Assembly (NCBI RefSeq): GCF_002884445.1
Contig: NZ_KZ614144.1
Span: 1,056,202 to 1,091,201, forward strand
From: Paenibacillus castaneae
GTDB lineage: Bacteria > Bacillota > Bacilli > Paenibacillales > Paenibacillaceae
Reading direction: 5' to 3'
Length of the DNA: 35,000 nt
Shown here: piece after piece, positions 1 through 8,694 of the stretch
Numbering within the stretch: position 1 is the first letter of the stretch
How the letters are laid out: every line of letters starts with the position of its first letter
Translations under genes and position numbers: made by a program
Notes under the pieces: generated by a model
The model's database searches: none
Told to the model about the DNA's origin: nothing
The model's input: only the letters and a program-made list of their open reading frames with translations

Positions 1-2945
1 TAACAGCTAACGATGCAGCGAACAAGATTGTTGGACTAGACTCGACAATGGAGTTCAAAGTAGATGGCGGCAGCTATGTGAAATATGACGGAACAAATGC
101 GCCAAACTTGGCAGGCTCGCATACGGTACTTGTCCGTGTAGCAGCAGATGATGCAACCGGAACACCAGCGGGAGCAGAAACGACGTTGACGTTCACGCCG
201 AATCCGCCAGCACCAGCAGCGCCAAACGTATCGGCTAACGATGCAGCGAACACAATTGTTGGACTAGATTCGACGATGGAGTTCAAAGTAGACAACGGAA
301 GCTACGTGAAGTATGACGGAACAAATGCGCCAAACTTGGCAGGCTCGCATACGGTACTTGTCCGTGTAGCAGCAGATGATGCAACCGGAACACCAGCGGG
401 AGCAGAAACGACGTTGACATTCACGCCAAATCCGCCAGCGCCAGGGGCGCCAGATGTAACGGCTAACGATGCTGCGAACACAATTGTTGGACTAGATTCG
501 ACAATGGAGTTCAAGGTAGATGGCGGCAGCTATGTGAAATATAACGGGTTAAATATGCCGGATTTATCCGGTACGCACACGGTGCTAGTTCGTGTAGCAG
601 CGGATGATGCAACGGGAACACCAGCAGGCTTGGAAACGACGCTGACGTTCACACCAAATCCGCCAGCGCCAGCAGCGCCAGACGTAACGGCTAACGATGC
701 AGCGAACACAATTGTTGGACTAAATTCGACGATGGAGTTCAAGGTAGATGGTGGCGGTTATGTGAAGTATGACGGAACAAATGCTCCAAACTTGGCAGGC
801 TCTCATACTGTACTTGTCCGTGTTGCAGCAGATGATGCTACCGGAACACCAGCAGGAGTAGTAACGACGCTGACATTCACACCAAATCCGCCAGCGCCAG
901 CAGCGCCAAGTGTAACAGCTAACGATGCTGCTAACACGATTGTTGGACTAGATTCGACGATGGAGTTCAAGGTAGATGGCGGCAGTTACGTGAAGTATGA
1001 CGGAACGAATGCGCCAAACCTGGCAGGATCTCACACGGTACTTGTCCGTGTAGCAGCAGATGATGCAACTGGAACACCAGCGGGAGCAGAAATGACGCTG
1101 ACATTCACGCCAAATCCTCCAGCGCCAGCAGCGCCAAGCGTATCGGCTAACGATGCAGCGAACAAGATTGTTGGATTAAACTCGACGATGGAGTTCAAAG
1201 TAGATGGCGGCAGCTATGTGAAATATAACGGGTTAAATATGCCGGATTTATCCGGATCGCACACGGTACTTGTCCGTGTAGCAGCGGATGAAACAACCGG
1301 AACGCCAGCAGGAGCAGAAACGACGCTGACATTCACACCAAATCCTCCAGCGCCAGCAGCGCCAAGCGTATCGGCTAACGATGCAGCGAACACAATTGTT
1401 GGACTAAATTCGACGATGGAGTTCAAGGTAGATGGCGGCAGCTATGTGAAGTATGATGGAACAAATGCGCCAAACTTGGCAGGCTCTCATACTGTACTTG
1501 TCCGTGTTGCAGCAGATGATGCTACCGAAACACCAGCAGGAGCAGAAACGACGCTGACATTCACACCAAATCCGCCAGCGCCAGCAGCGCCAAGTGTAAC
1601 AGCTAACGATGCAGCGAACACAATTGTTGGACTAGATTCGACGATGGAGTTCAAGGTAGATGGCGGAAGCTACGTGAAGTATGACGGAACAAATGCGCCA
1701 AACTTGGCAGGCTCTCATACTGTACTTGTCCGTGTTGCAGCAGATGAAACAACCGGAACACCAGCAGGCTTAGAAAAGACGCTGACATTCACACCAAATC
1801 CGCCAGCGCCAGCAGCGCCAAGTGTAACAGCTAACGATGCTGCTAACACGATTGTTGGACTAGATTCGACGATGGAGTTCAAGGTAGATGGCGGCAGCTA
1901 CGTGAAGTATGACGGAACGAATGCGCCAAACCTGGCAGGATCTCACACGGTACTTGTACGTGTAACTGCAGATGATGCAACCGGAACACCAGCGGGAGCA
2001 GAAAAGACGCTGACGTTCACGCCGAATCCGCCAGCACCAGCAGCGCCAAACGTATCGGCTAACGATGCAGCGAACACAATTGTTGGACTAGATTCGACGA
2101 TGGAGTTCAAAGTAGACGGCGGTAGCTACGTGAAGTATGACGGAACAAATGCGCCAAACTTGGCAGGCTCGCATACGTTACTTATCCGTGTAGCAGCAGA
2201 TGATGCAACCGGAACACCAGCGGGAGCAGAAACGACGTTGACGTTCACGCCGAATCCTCCAGCACCAGCAGCGCCAAGCGTAACAGCTAACGATGCAGCA
2301 AACATGATTATTGGACTAAATTCCACAATGGAGTTCAAGGTAGATGGTGGCAGCTATGTGAAGTATGACGGAACAAATGCGCCAAACTTGGCAGGCTCAC
2401 ACACGGTACTTGTCCGTGTAGCAGCAGATGATGAAACCGGAACACCAGCGGGAGCAGAAACGACGTTGACGTTTACGCCGAATCCGCCAGCACCAACAGC
2501 GCCAAGCGTAACAGCTAACGATGCAGCAAACATGATTATTGGACTAAATTCCACAATGGAGTTCAAGGTAGATGGTGGCAGTTATGTGAAGTATGACGGA
2601 ACAAATGCGCCAAACTTGGCAGGCTCGCATACGGTACTTGTCCGTGTAGCAGCGGATGATGCAACCGGAACACCAGCGGGAGCAGAAACGACGTTGACAT
2701 TCACGCCAAATCCGCCAGCGCCAGGGGCGCCAGATGTAACGGCTAACGATGCTGCGAACACAATTGTTGGACTAGATTCGACAATGGAGTTCAAGGTAGA
2801 TGGCGGCAGCTATGTGAAGTATGACGGAACAAATGCGCCAAACTTGGCAGGCTCGCACACGGTACTTGTCCGTGTTGCAGCAGATACTGCGACTGGCACG
2901 CCAGCGGGAGCAGAAACGACCTTAGCATTTATGCCTAATCCGCCT
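1..2945 (+). repeat. Tandem 228-bp coding repeat array, 13 units
   Basis: Units begin with the ATGGAGTTCAA motif at 48, 276, 504, 732, 960, 1188, 1416, 1644, 1872, 2100, 2328, 2556 and 2784, a constant 228-bp period (76 codons). The last unit diverges after about 2930, where the FN3 domain begins. Bases 1-47 are the end of a further unit, so the array extends upstream. Copies differ by few substitutions and no length changes. Units 3 and 6 carry a variant segment (YNGLNMPDLSG instead of YDGTNAPNLAG). Confidence 0.97.
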
Positions 2946-4505
2946 TCAGCCCCAATGAATGTTACAGCAGTGGCTGGAAATGGACAGGCAACGATTACCT
3001 TTACTGTCCCGACAGAAAGCGGAGACAACCCAATTACGGGCTATGAGATAATAGCTTCACCTGGGAATATTAAATTAACAGGAAACTCAAGTCCGTTTAT
3101 TTATACAGGCTTAACCAATGGAACAAGTTACACATTTATTGTAAAAGCTATTAATGCTTCAGGAATTAGCAGCTCATCTTCGGCATCTCAAGCAGTGACA
3201 CCGTCTGTACCGAATCCTACTTTACCTCCAGTAACTCCGGAACCACCTAAATCATCGGGTGTGGATGTTCTTGTAAATGGTAAAGTTGAGAAGGCTGGGA
3301 CTGCTTCAACTGAAATTGTGAATGGTCAGACCGTTACGACGATTACAATTGATCAGAAGAAACTGGATGAGAAACTATCCGCGGAAGGATTGCATGCGGT
3401 AGTCACTGTTCCAGTGAATTTGAAGTCTGATGCTGTAGTAGCTGAATTGAATGGTCAAATGATTAAAAACATGGAAGACAAGCTAGCTGTATTAGAGATT
3501 AAGACGGAAAGAGCAACTTATACGCTTCCGGCAGAGCAAATTAATATTAAAGCAATAAGTGATCTGCTTGGCAAAAATGTACTCCTACAAGATATTAAAA
3601 TTGAAATCGAAGTCGCAGTTCCAGTAAACAGCACCGTGAAAATCGTTGAGAATGCAGCGGTTAAAGGTGAATTTAGTATTGTTATACCGCCGCTTGATTT
3701 TACAGTGAAGGCTATTTCCGGAACGACGGTTATAGACGTTTCCAAATTTGATGCTTATGTGGGCCGTACGATTGCCTTACCGGATGGTGTAGACCCAAAT
3801 AAAATTACAACAGGAGTTGTGGTCGAGTCAGATGGATCTGTTCGCCATGTGCCAACTAAGGTGATCACTATCGACGGTAAATATTATGCGGTAGTGAACA
3901 GTCTGACGAACAGCACGTATTCTATTGTGTGGCATCCGCTTGAATTCAAAGATGTAGCCAAGCACTGGTCGAAAGAGGCAGTAAATGATATGGGTTCGCG
4001 CATGGTCATCAATGGTATTGGAAATGACCTATTCAATCCTAATGAAGATATAACACGAGCAGAATTTGCTGCTATTATCGTTCGCGGATTAGGATTGAAA
4101 TTGGAAAATGGAGAATTGCCTTTCTCGGACGTTAAGAGTTCGGATTGGTATGCATCTGTAATTCAGACTGCATACTCGTATAACCTTATTAACGGATTTA
4201 CCGATGGTACATTCCGGCCTAATGATAAGATTACACGTGAGCAGGCGATGGCTATTATCGCAAAAGCTATGAAGATTACGGAGCTTGCAGCGAAGCTTGC
4301 AGCGAAGGATGCATCAGAAGTGCTAAGCCCTTTCAACGATTACAAAAAGATTTCCCTTTGGGCAAGGGATAGTATTGCCGATTGTCTGCAAGCAGGTATT
4401 GTATCTGGCAGGAGCAGTGCATTGATTGCTCCCAAAGAAAATATCACCAGAGCAGAAGTTGCAGCAATTGTTCAAAGACTGCTTCAAAAGTCTGAATTAA
4501 TATAG
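1..4505 (+). CDS. SLH-anchored repetitive surface protein (5' end outside window)
   Basis: The frame is open from base 3, so the true start lies upstream. The visible part is about 1,500 codons. In order it holds part of one repeat and then 13 units of 76 residues (each with MEFKVDGGSYVKY, HTVLVRVAADDATGTPAG and TLTFTPNPPAP), a fibronectin type III domain (about nt 2936-3200), a proline-rich linker, and a conserved-looking region of about 225 residues (nt 3260-3940). Three S-layer homology domains close it (about nt 3945-4110, 4116-4270 and 4326-4490), with the usual FxDVxxxxW...ITRAEFAAII pattern. SLH domains bind pyruvylated secondary cell-wall polymer, so the protein should be displayed on the cell surface with the repeats as a stalk. 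The repeats resemble small Ig-like modules of Paenibacillus and Bacillus surface proteins. What they bind is unknown. A strong terminator follows 17 bp after the stop. Confidence 0.93.
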   Translation, partial: TANDAANKIVGLDSTMEFKVDGGSYVKYDGTNAPNLAGSHTVLVRVAADDATGTPAGAETTLTFTPNPPAPAAPNVSANDAANTIVGLDSTMEFKVDNGSYVKYDGTNAPNLAGSHTVLVRVAADDATGTPAGAETTLTFTPNPPAPGAPDVTANDAANTIVGLDSTMEFKVDGGSYVKYNGLNMPDLSGTHTVLVRVAADDATGTPAGLETTLTFTPNPPAPAAPDVTANDAANTIVGLNSTMEFKVDGGGYVKYDGTNAPNLAGSHTVLVRVAADDATGTPAGVVTTLTFTPNPPAPAAPSVTANDAANTIVGLDSTMEFKVDGGSYVKYDGTNAPNLAGSHTVLVRVAADDATGTPAGAEMTLTFTPNPPAPAAPSVSANDAANKIVGLNSTMEFKVDGGSYVKYNGLNMPDLSGSHTVLVRVAADETTGTPAGAETTLTFTPNPPAPAAPSVSANDAANTIVGLNSTMEFKVDGGSYVKYDGTNAPNLAGSHTVLVRVAADDATETPAGAETTLTFTPNPPAPAAPSVTANDAANTIVGLDSTMEFKVDGGSYVKYDGTNAPNLAGSHTVLVRVAADETTGTPAGLEKTLTFTPNPPAPAAPSVTANDAANTIVGLDSTMEFKVDGGSYVKYDGTNAPNLAGSHTVLVRVTADDATGTPAGAEKTLTFTPNPPAPAAPNVSANDAANTIVGLDSTMEFKVDGGSYVKYDGTNAPNLAGSHTLLIRVAADDATGTPAGAETTLTFTPNPPAPAAPSVTANDAANMIIGLNSTMEFKVDGGSYVKYDGTNAPNLAGSHTVLVRVAADDETGTPAGAETTLTFTPNPPAPTAPSVTANDAANMIIGLNSTMEFKVDGGSYVKYDGTNAPNLAGSHTVLVRVAADDATGTPAGAETTLTFTPNPPAPGAPDVTANDAANTIVGLDSTMEFKVDGGSYVKYDGTNAPNLAGSHTVLVRVAADTATGTPAGAETTLAFMPNPPSAPMNVTAVAGNGQATITFTVPTESGDNPITGYEIIASPGNIKLTGNSSPFIYTGLTNGTSYTFIVKAINASGISSSSSASQAVTPSVPNPTLPPVTPEPPKSSGVDVLVNGKVEKAGTASTEIVNGQTVTTITIDQKKLDEKLSAEGLHAVVTVPVNLKSDAVVAELNGQMIKNMEDKLAVLEIKTERATYTLPAEQINIKAISDLLGKNVLLQDIKIEIEVAVPVNSTVKIVENAAVKGEFSIVIPPLDFTVKAISGTTVIDVSKFDAYVGRTIALPDGVDPNKITTGVVVESDGSVRHVPTKVITIDGKYYAVVNSLTNSTYSIVWHPLEFKDVAKHWSKEAVNDMGSRMVINGIGNDLFNPNEDITRAEFAAIIVRGLGLKLENGELPFSDVKSSDWYASVIQTAYSYNLINGFTDGTFRPNDKITREQAMAIIAKAMKITELAAKLAAKDASEVLSPFNDYKKISLWARDSIADCLQAGIVSGRSSALIAPKENITRAEVAAIVQRLLQKSELI

Positions 4506-4522
4506 TCTGATTTTATTTAGTG

Positions 4523-4572
4523 AAGGTTCCCCCTAAAGTGAGTTTAACCCACTTTAGGGGGAACCTTTTTTA
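4523..4572 (+). terminator. Rho-independent terminator after the SLH protein gene
   Basis: A perfect 18-bp stem (4523-4540 pairing with 4550-4567) with a 9-nt loop is followed by a T run to 4572. It lies 17 bp after the stop codon. Confidence 0.95.
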
Positions 4573-4644
4573 TTCACTATGCATATAAGTGCTAGCTTTT
4601 GTGGTGCGATTTAGGAACAAATAAATGCGTTTTCTAGAGCCTTT

Positions 4645-4820
4645 AGGAGGATTGAAATTGATCATTATATGAGCTTGAGCGAAATTTGCATGATTACAAT
4701 GACCCGAAGGTTGATGGCGTTAATCGAATGTTGAACAGGTATTTATTTTTGAAACTGCCGGAATATTACTCTGGTGAAACGATGAGGAGGTCATTGCAAG
4801 AATTAGAAGGGGAGAGGTAA
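4645..4820 (+). pseudogene. Possible remnant of a small gene
   Basis: An AGGAGG motif at 4645-4650 precedes TTG codons at 4652 and 4658, but that frame stops at the TGA at 4670. In the neighbouring frame a coherent stretch runs from about 4671 to the TAA at 4818-4820. It is charged and helix-like, including ELERNLHDYNDPKVDGV and YYSGETMRRSLQELEGER. A single base change in length near 4670 would join the ribosome site to this frame, giving a protein of about 55 residues. I do not recognise the family. It may equally be chance. Confidence 0.3.
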
Positions 4821-5012
4821 TGAGATGTCTTACTGTAAAAGCTACAGCTAATGGAGCGAGCAGGGGTCTATAAAGTCCATTTAACTGTATAAGCTCACGT
4901 TAATCCCTTCAAAAACCTGCACTTTTCAAAAAAAGAACAAAATTAGCAGTAGCAATTACAGTTAAAAGCAAATAACTGAAACCTATTTAAGAAATAGATG
5001 TAGCTATTGCAG

Positions 5013-5218
5013 TTAGTTAATCTCGAAGCAACCTCATCGTATATAAACGTGTGAATATCAGTAGTATTTGGTTGCAACCGATATCCAAATGGAATCTCCA
5101 ACACAATGGAGTGAAAATTGGTTTCCACTCTCGTCAATCCGATCCGGATTGGTATGCCAAGCAGAATATTGCGTTCTTGCAATCGAAATTGACTGAATTA
5201 AAGTGGAAGATAGAATGA
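5013..5218 (+). pseudogene. Possible C-terminal gene remnant
   Basis: An open frame follows a TAA near 5010 and runs to a TGA at 5216-5218. Its end reads SDPDWYAKQNIAFLQSKL followed by TELKWKIE, which looks like a real helical C-terminus. A GTG codon at about 5052 is the only candidate start, and no ribosome site precedes it. The family is not recognised. The opposite strand is also open here (4943-5182) without any supporting signal. Confidence 0.25.
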
Positions 5219-5221
5219 TAA

Positions 5222-5255
5222 GAAAATAAAAAGAAGCCTGTTGAGAGCAGACTCC
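5222..5255 (-). terminator. Terminator of the LacI-family gene
   Basis: Read on the minus strand, an 8-bp stem with two G-U pairs (arms 5248-5255 and 5233-5240, loop of 7 nt) is followed by a T-rich tail over 5222-5232. It lies about 25 bp after the repressor stop codon. Confidence 0.7.
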
Positions 5256-5278
5256 TTTGTTCTTTTGAAAAACAGTGA

Positions 5279-6289
5279 TTAAATGCTGCGAACGCTCTCT
5301 CTATGTATGAGCTCGGTCGCAAGCATGACATGATGAGTAGTATCTTTTCCCTCTAACATTTCAATGAGGATTTGAGCCGCTTGGGAGCCGAGCTCGTACT
5401 TATGCTGATGGACTGTAGTCAGCGCCGGTGTGCAATAAGCGGTCAGATCAATGTTGTCGAAGCCGATAATGGAAATATCCTCGGGTACTTTTTTACCCAT
5501 ATTCTTTACGCCTTGCATTGCTCCAAGCGCCATGAGGTCACTTGCGCAGAATAAAGCAGTCACTTCGGGCCGGTTGGACAATATTTGGCAAGCTGCTTCT
5601 TTTCCTTTCTGCTCTGAGAAGAATCCATCCAGAACAAGCGATTCGTCGAATGGGATGCCATAGCTCTCAAGCGCTTGACGATAGCCTTCTAATCGCAATA
5701 AGCTGACATCCGCTTGGGCATGACCGTTAATCATCGCGATATGACGGTGTCCAGACTCTAGTAAATAATGAACTGCAGCGAGAGCGCCATCTGTATTGTC
5801 CGATGTCACGTATCCGACGTAAGGCCCCTCCAGCGTTATGTCAATGAGCACGCAAGGAATATCGGAGGATACGATTTCTTTCAAATAAGGATCATCCAAT
5901 CTGATCCCCATAATGATGACGCCGTCCACGCCGCGTTCCTGGCATAACGTTTTGTATGATTTCACTCTTTGCTTCTGAGGTGTCGTGCTGAACAGCACAA
6001 GATCGTAATCCAATTCCCCTGAACGATCATTAATTCCGCAGAGCACTTCGTAAGCGATATTGTCTTTAGAGCTGTCTCTTGTAATGTTGGAGAGAAGGAG
6101 ACCTAACGTCTTTGTCTTCTTCGAGATAAGCGACCTTGCGGCCATGTTAGGGCTGTAGCCAAGTTCATCAGCTATTGTTTTTATTTTGAGACGAGTGCCT
6201 TCATTAACGTCATCATAGCCATTCAAAGCACGAGATACCGTGGTGACGGACACACTCGCGGCTTTAGCAATATCTTTAATGGTGACCAT
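5279..6289 (-). CDS. LacI-family transcriptional repressor
   Basis: The product is 336 residues, normal for the family. The N-terminus begins MVTIKDIAKAASVSVTTVSR, the LacI helix-turn-helix, with the hinge-helix pattern GYSPNMAARSL near residue 50. A periplasmic-binding-like sugar sensor domain follows (ALFCASDLMALGAMQGVKNMG and PEDISIIGFDN are typical). I chose the ATG at 6289 rather than the frame's upstream start. A GGAGGT lies 7-8 nt before it and the HTH starts there. The gene diverges from the glycosidase-ABC operon, with two CCGAAACGTTTCGG-type palindromes in between, so it most likely represses that operon and perhaps itself until an inducing sugar binds. The inducer is not identifiable from sequence, but the neighbours suggest an alpha-glucan oligosaccharide. 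Confidence 0.93.
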   Translation of the reverse strand: MVTIKDIAKAASVSVTTVSRALNGYDDVNEGTRLKIKTIADELGYSPNMAARSLISKKTKTLGLLLSNITRDSSKDNIAYEVLCGINDRSGELDYDLVLFSTTPQKQRVKSYKTLCQERGVDGVIIMGIRLDDPYLKEIVSSDIPCVLIDITLEGPYVGYVTSDNTDGALAAVHYLLESGHRHIAMINGHAQADVSLLRLEGYRQALESYGIPFDESLVLDGFFSEQKGKEAACQILSNRPEVTALFCASDLMALGAMQGVKNMGKKVPEDISIIGFDNIDLTAYCTPALTTVHQHKYELGSQAAQILIEMLEGKDTTHHVMLATELIHRESVRSI

Positions 6290-6355
6290 AGGATACCTCC
6301 GGAATGTTAGGAAATATGTCATTTTTGATTTTCAAAAATAAATTTAAATTCGTAC

Positions 6356-6384
6356 TTGTAAATGCTTTCATCATGATTTATAAT
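6356..6384 (+). promoter_or_regulatory. Sigma-A-type promoter of the glycosidase-ABC operon
   Basis: TTGTAA at 6356-6361 and a perfect TATAAT at 6379-6384 are separated by 17 bp. The predicted start, near 6391, lies just before the first operator. The leader to the TTG start codon would be about 150 nt. Confidence 0.75.
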
Positions 6385-6398
6385 TCGATTATAACTTA

Positions 6399-6414
6399 TC
6401 CGAAACGTTTTGGA
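6399..6414. promoter_or_regulatory. LacI-type operator 1
   Basis: TCCGAAACGTTTTGGA is a 16-bp inverted repeat with one mismatch, centred on the CG typical of LacI-family sites. It begins about 15 bp after the -10 box, so binding would block transcription from 6356-6384. It may also overlap the repressor's own promoter, since a TATAAT-like box reads on the minus strand beside it. Confidence 0.85.
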
Positions 6415-6465
6415 TAGTTAGACCAACCGTTCTTACAGCAAGTTCACATATTTTTTTATCCTTTT

Positions 6466-6481
6466 TCCGAAACGTTTCGGA
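6466..6481. promoter_or_regulatory. LacI-type operator 2 (perfect palindrome)
   Basis: TCCGAAACGTTTCGGA is a perfect 16-bp palindrome. Its centre lies 67 bp from operator 1, and it sits in the 5' leader of the operon, about 60 bp before the glycosidase start. The pair could allow looping or a transcription roadblock by one repressor. Confidence 0.87.
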
Positions 6482-6543
6482 TAGAAAGTTTGATAGAAAG
6501 CATGTAACTAAAGAATGCTATAAAAAAGAAATGAGGGAAAAGC

Positions 6544-8637
6544 TTGGATTATCGAGTCATCAAAGAAAACGATTTGTTCCTCATGACAGATAGGAACGGA
6601 GACATCCCTGAAGGTGATGTGTCAGGACAAGGTCTCTATACGAAAGACACGCGGTTCCTAAGCAGGATGGAGATCCGAATCAACGATCAGAAACCTATAT
6701 TACTGTCATCTGCTGCCGACGAGAATTACATCTCCACCATTCGTCTCACTAATCCGCATATGGAAGAGAATGGCGAGTTGATTTTGTGGCGTGAGTCAGT
6801 TGAAATTGAACGTACACGCTTTATTTTTGAGGGTGCATTGTACGAAACATTTAAGCTGACCAGCTATTACCCTAAAGCGGTTGCATTCGACTTTTCCGTA
6901 TTAATGGATGCCGATTTCGCTGATATGTTCGTCGTACGCGGTTTCCAATATGGAGATCTTGGTAGCAAGACAGGCGAGCGAGTTGTGCCTGGTGAGAAAG
7001 TGATCAGCTATCTCGGAGCCGATAACGTGAAGCGCGAGACTAAGATCAAATGGAATACCAAAGAAAGCCGAATCGGCGAGTCAGGCGAACTTCACTTCGA
7101 TGTGGGTCTGAATCATGGGGAGAGCGTTGAGATCGCTTTCTTTATCGCTCCAATTATAGATGGCAACGAGCCGCTTCAGCATGAGCCTAATGATGCTATG
7201 AGCAAGCTTAGAGCATCTTACCAGGATTGGAATTCTTCATCTACTTCTATCCAAAGTGATGTGCCGCTGTTTGATAAGCTGTACCACCGAGGTGTTCAAG
7301 ATTTACGAGTGCTGCTGACCGATCTTGGCTACGGAGCATTTCCTGTTGCCGGTCTGCCATGGTTCTCCGTGCCTTTCGGCCGCGATAGCCTGATCGCTGC
7401 TCTGCAAATGCTTTCGTTGAATCCAGCAATCGCGAAGGGAACACTTCTTACTTTGGCAGCTTATCAAGGCCAGAATGAGGATGAGTGGCGCGACGAACAA
7501 CCGGGTAAGATCATGCATGAAATTCGGTATGGCGAATTGGCTGGTACGAATCAAGTTCCATTTACACCTTATTACGGAACAATTGATGCGACACCGCTAT
7601 TCTTGCTGCTTACCGCTGAATACTATCACTGGACTGGCGATGCTGCGCTTGTAAGCGAATTAATGCCGCATCTAAATGCAGCGCTTGCTTGGATTAAGCA
7701 ATTCGGCGACTGTGATGAAGATTCCTTCGTGGAATACTATCAGAAGTCATCCAAAGGTATTGCGAATCAGGGTTGGAAGGATTCCGCGGATTCAGTTGTT
7801 CACCGTAACGGCGACTATGCGGAAGCGCCTATCGCACTCGTAGAGGTTCAAGGCTATGTCTATCAGGCGCTTACCAGACTTGCACCTATATTCAGAAGCT
7901 TAGGCCATGAAGAGCAAGCGGGTGTTATGGAGCAAGACGCTAAAGAGCTTCAAGCTCGCTTTGAACGCGACTTCTGGATGGAAGATGAGCAGTTCTACGC
8001 GATTGCTTTGGATAAGGACAAGAAACGTGTAGACTCAGTTACTTCGAATGCAGGACATATTCTAATGTCCGGAATCGCTTCTCCTGAACGGGCACAAGCT
8101 GTTGCAAAGCGCCTTGTTGCTCCAGATCTATTTGGTGGCTACGGCATTCGAACGATGAGCATGGGTGCAGCGGGATACAACCCAATGAGCTATCATGATG
8201 GCAGTGTATGGCCGCATGACAATTCCATTTGCTTGATCGGCCTTAGCAATGGCGGGTTCTCCGAGGAAGCGATCACTGTGATGCAAGGACTTCTAGATGC
8301 TGCCGACAAGTTTGAATATAACAGGCTGCCTGAACTGTTCTGTGGTTATGATGATACGCTCGGCGCACCAGTTCCTTATCCGGTTGCTTGCTCTCCGCAG
8401 GCATGGGCTGCTGGAACACCGCTTACATTTGTGCAAGCGCTGCTTGGCCTTCAGCCGGATGCCTTAAATCGACAAATTACTATTAAGCCATCCCTTCTTC
8501 ATGGAATGAATGAGCTTAAAGTAGAGCAGCTTCAGATTGGCAGCGGCACTCTCAGCCTGCGCGTTACTCGTGGAGTAAATGGGCCAGAGGTGGAAATAAT
8601 GTCTAATCAGACGGGTTACGAGCTGCTGATATCTTAA
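6544..8637 (+). CDS. Glycogen-debranching-type glycosidase (amylo-alpha-1,6-glucosidase family)
   Basis: The product is 697 residues. An N-terminal beta-sandwich domain of the debranching-enzyme N-terminal type (about 6-200, with GLYTKDTRFLSRMEI) is followed by an (alpha/alpha)6 barrel (about 240-690). The barrel shows PWFSVPFGRDSLIA near 272-284, NQGWKDSADSVVHRNGDYAE near 408-426, and YHDGSVWPHDNS near 555, all typical of this group. The start is TTG at 6544, preceded by GAGGG at 6533-6537; no ATG fits the domain start. There is no signal peptide, so it acts in the cytoplasm, presumably on oligosaccharides brought in by the transporter encoded next. It is the first gene of the operon under the LacI operators. 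The exact linkage it cleaves cannot be read from sequence. Confidence 0.88.
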   Translation: MDYRVIKENDLFLMTDRNGDIPEGDVSGQGLYTKDTRFLSRMEIRINDQKPILLSSAADENYISTIRLTNPHMEENGELILWRESVEIERTRFIFEGALYETFKLTSYYPKAVAFDFSVLMDADFADMFVVRGFQYGDLGSKTGERVVPGEKVISYLGADNVKRETKIKWNTKESRIGESGELHFDVGLNHGESVEIAFFIAPIIDGNEPLQHEPNDAMSKLRASYQDWNSSSTSIQSDVPLFDKLYHRGVQDLRVLLTDLGYGAFPVAGLPWFSVPFGRDSLIAALQMLSLNPAIAKGTLLTLAAYQGQNEDEWRDEQPGKIMHEIRYGELAGTNQVPFTPYYGTIDATPLFLLLTAEYYHWTGDAALVSELMPHLNAALAWIKQFGDCDEDSFVEYYQKSSKGIANQGWKDSADSVVHRNGDYAEAPIALVEVQGYVYQALTRLAPIFRSLGHEEQAGVMEQDAKELQARFERDFWMEDEQFYAIALDKDKKRVDSVTSNAGHILMSGIASPERAQAVAKRLVAPDLFGGYGIRTMSMGAAGYNPMSYHDGSVWPHDNSICLIGLSNGGFSEEAITVMQGLLDAADKFEYNRLPELFCGYDDTLGAPVPYPVACSPQAWAAGTPLTFVQALLGLQPDALNRQITIKPSLLHGMNELKVEQLQIGSGTLSLRVTRGVNGPEVEIMSNQTGYELLIS

Positions 8638-8694
8638 GGTTTCACGCACTATTTTAATATATACAAGATTCACACTAATTAGGAGGTTGTATGT

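Larger units (their letters stand above)
4573..5221. other. Gene-poor stretch with short decayed-looking reading frames
   Basis: No convincing gene is present in these 650 bases. There are two short plus-strand frames with protein-like composition, given as separate entries (4645-4820 and 5013-5218). A minus-strand frame at 4943-5182 has no recognisable motif. A/T content is higher than in the flanking genes. The region looks like an old insertion or deletion site between the surface protein gene and the LacI operon, but that is inference. Confidence 0.5.

Noticed and set aside
74..3028. Series of antisense frames of 70-73 codons spaced every 228 bp in the repeat array
   Set aside because: The repeat period is a multiple of three, so one stop-free antisense frame recurs in each copy. 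They have no ribosome sites and are shadows of the coding repeat.
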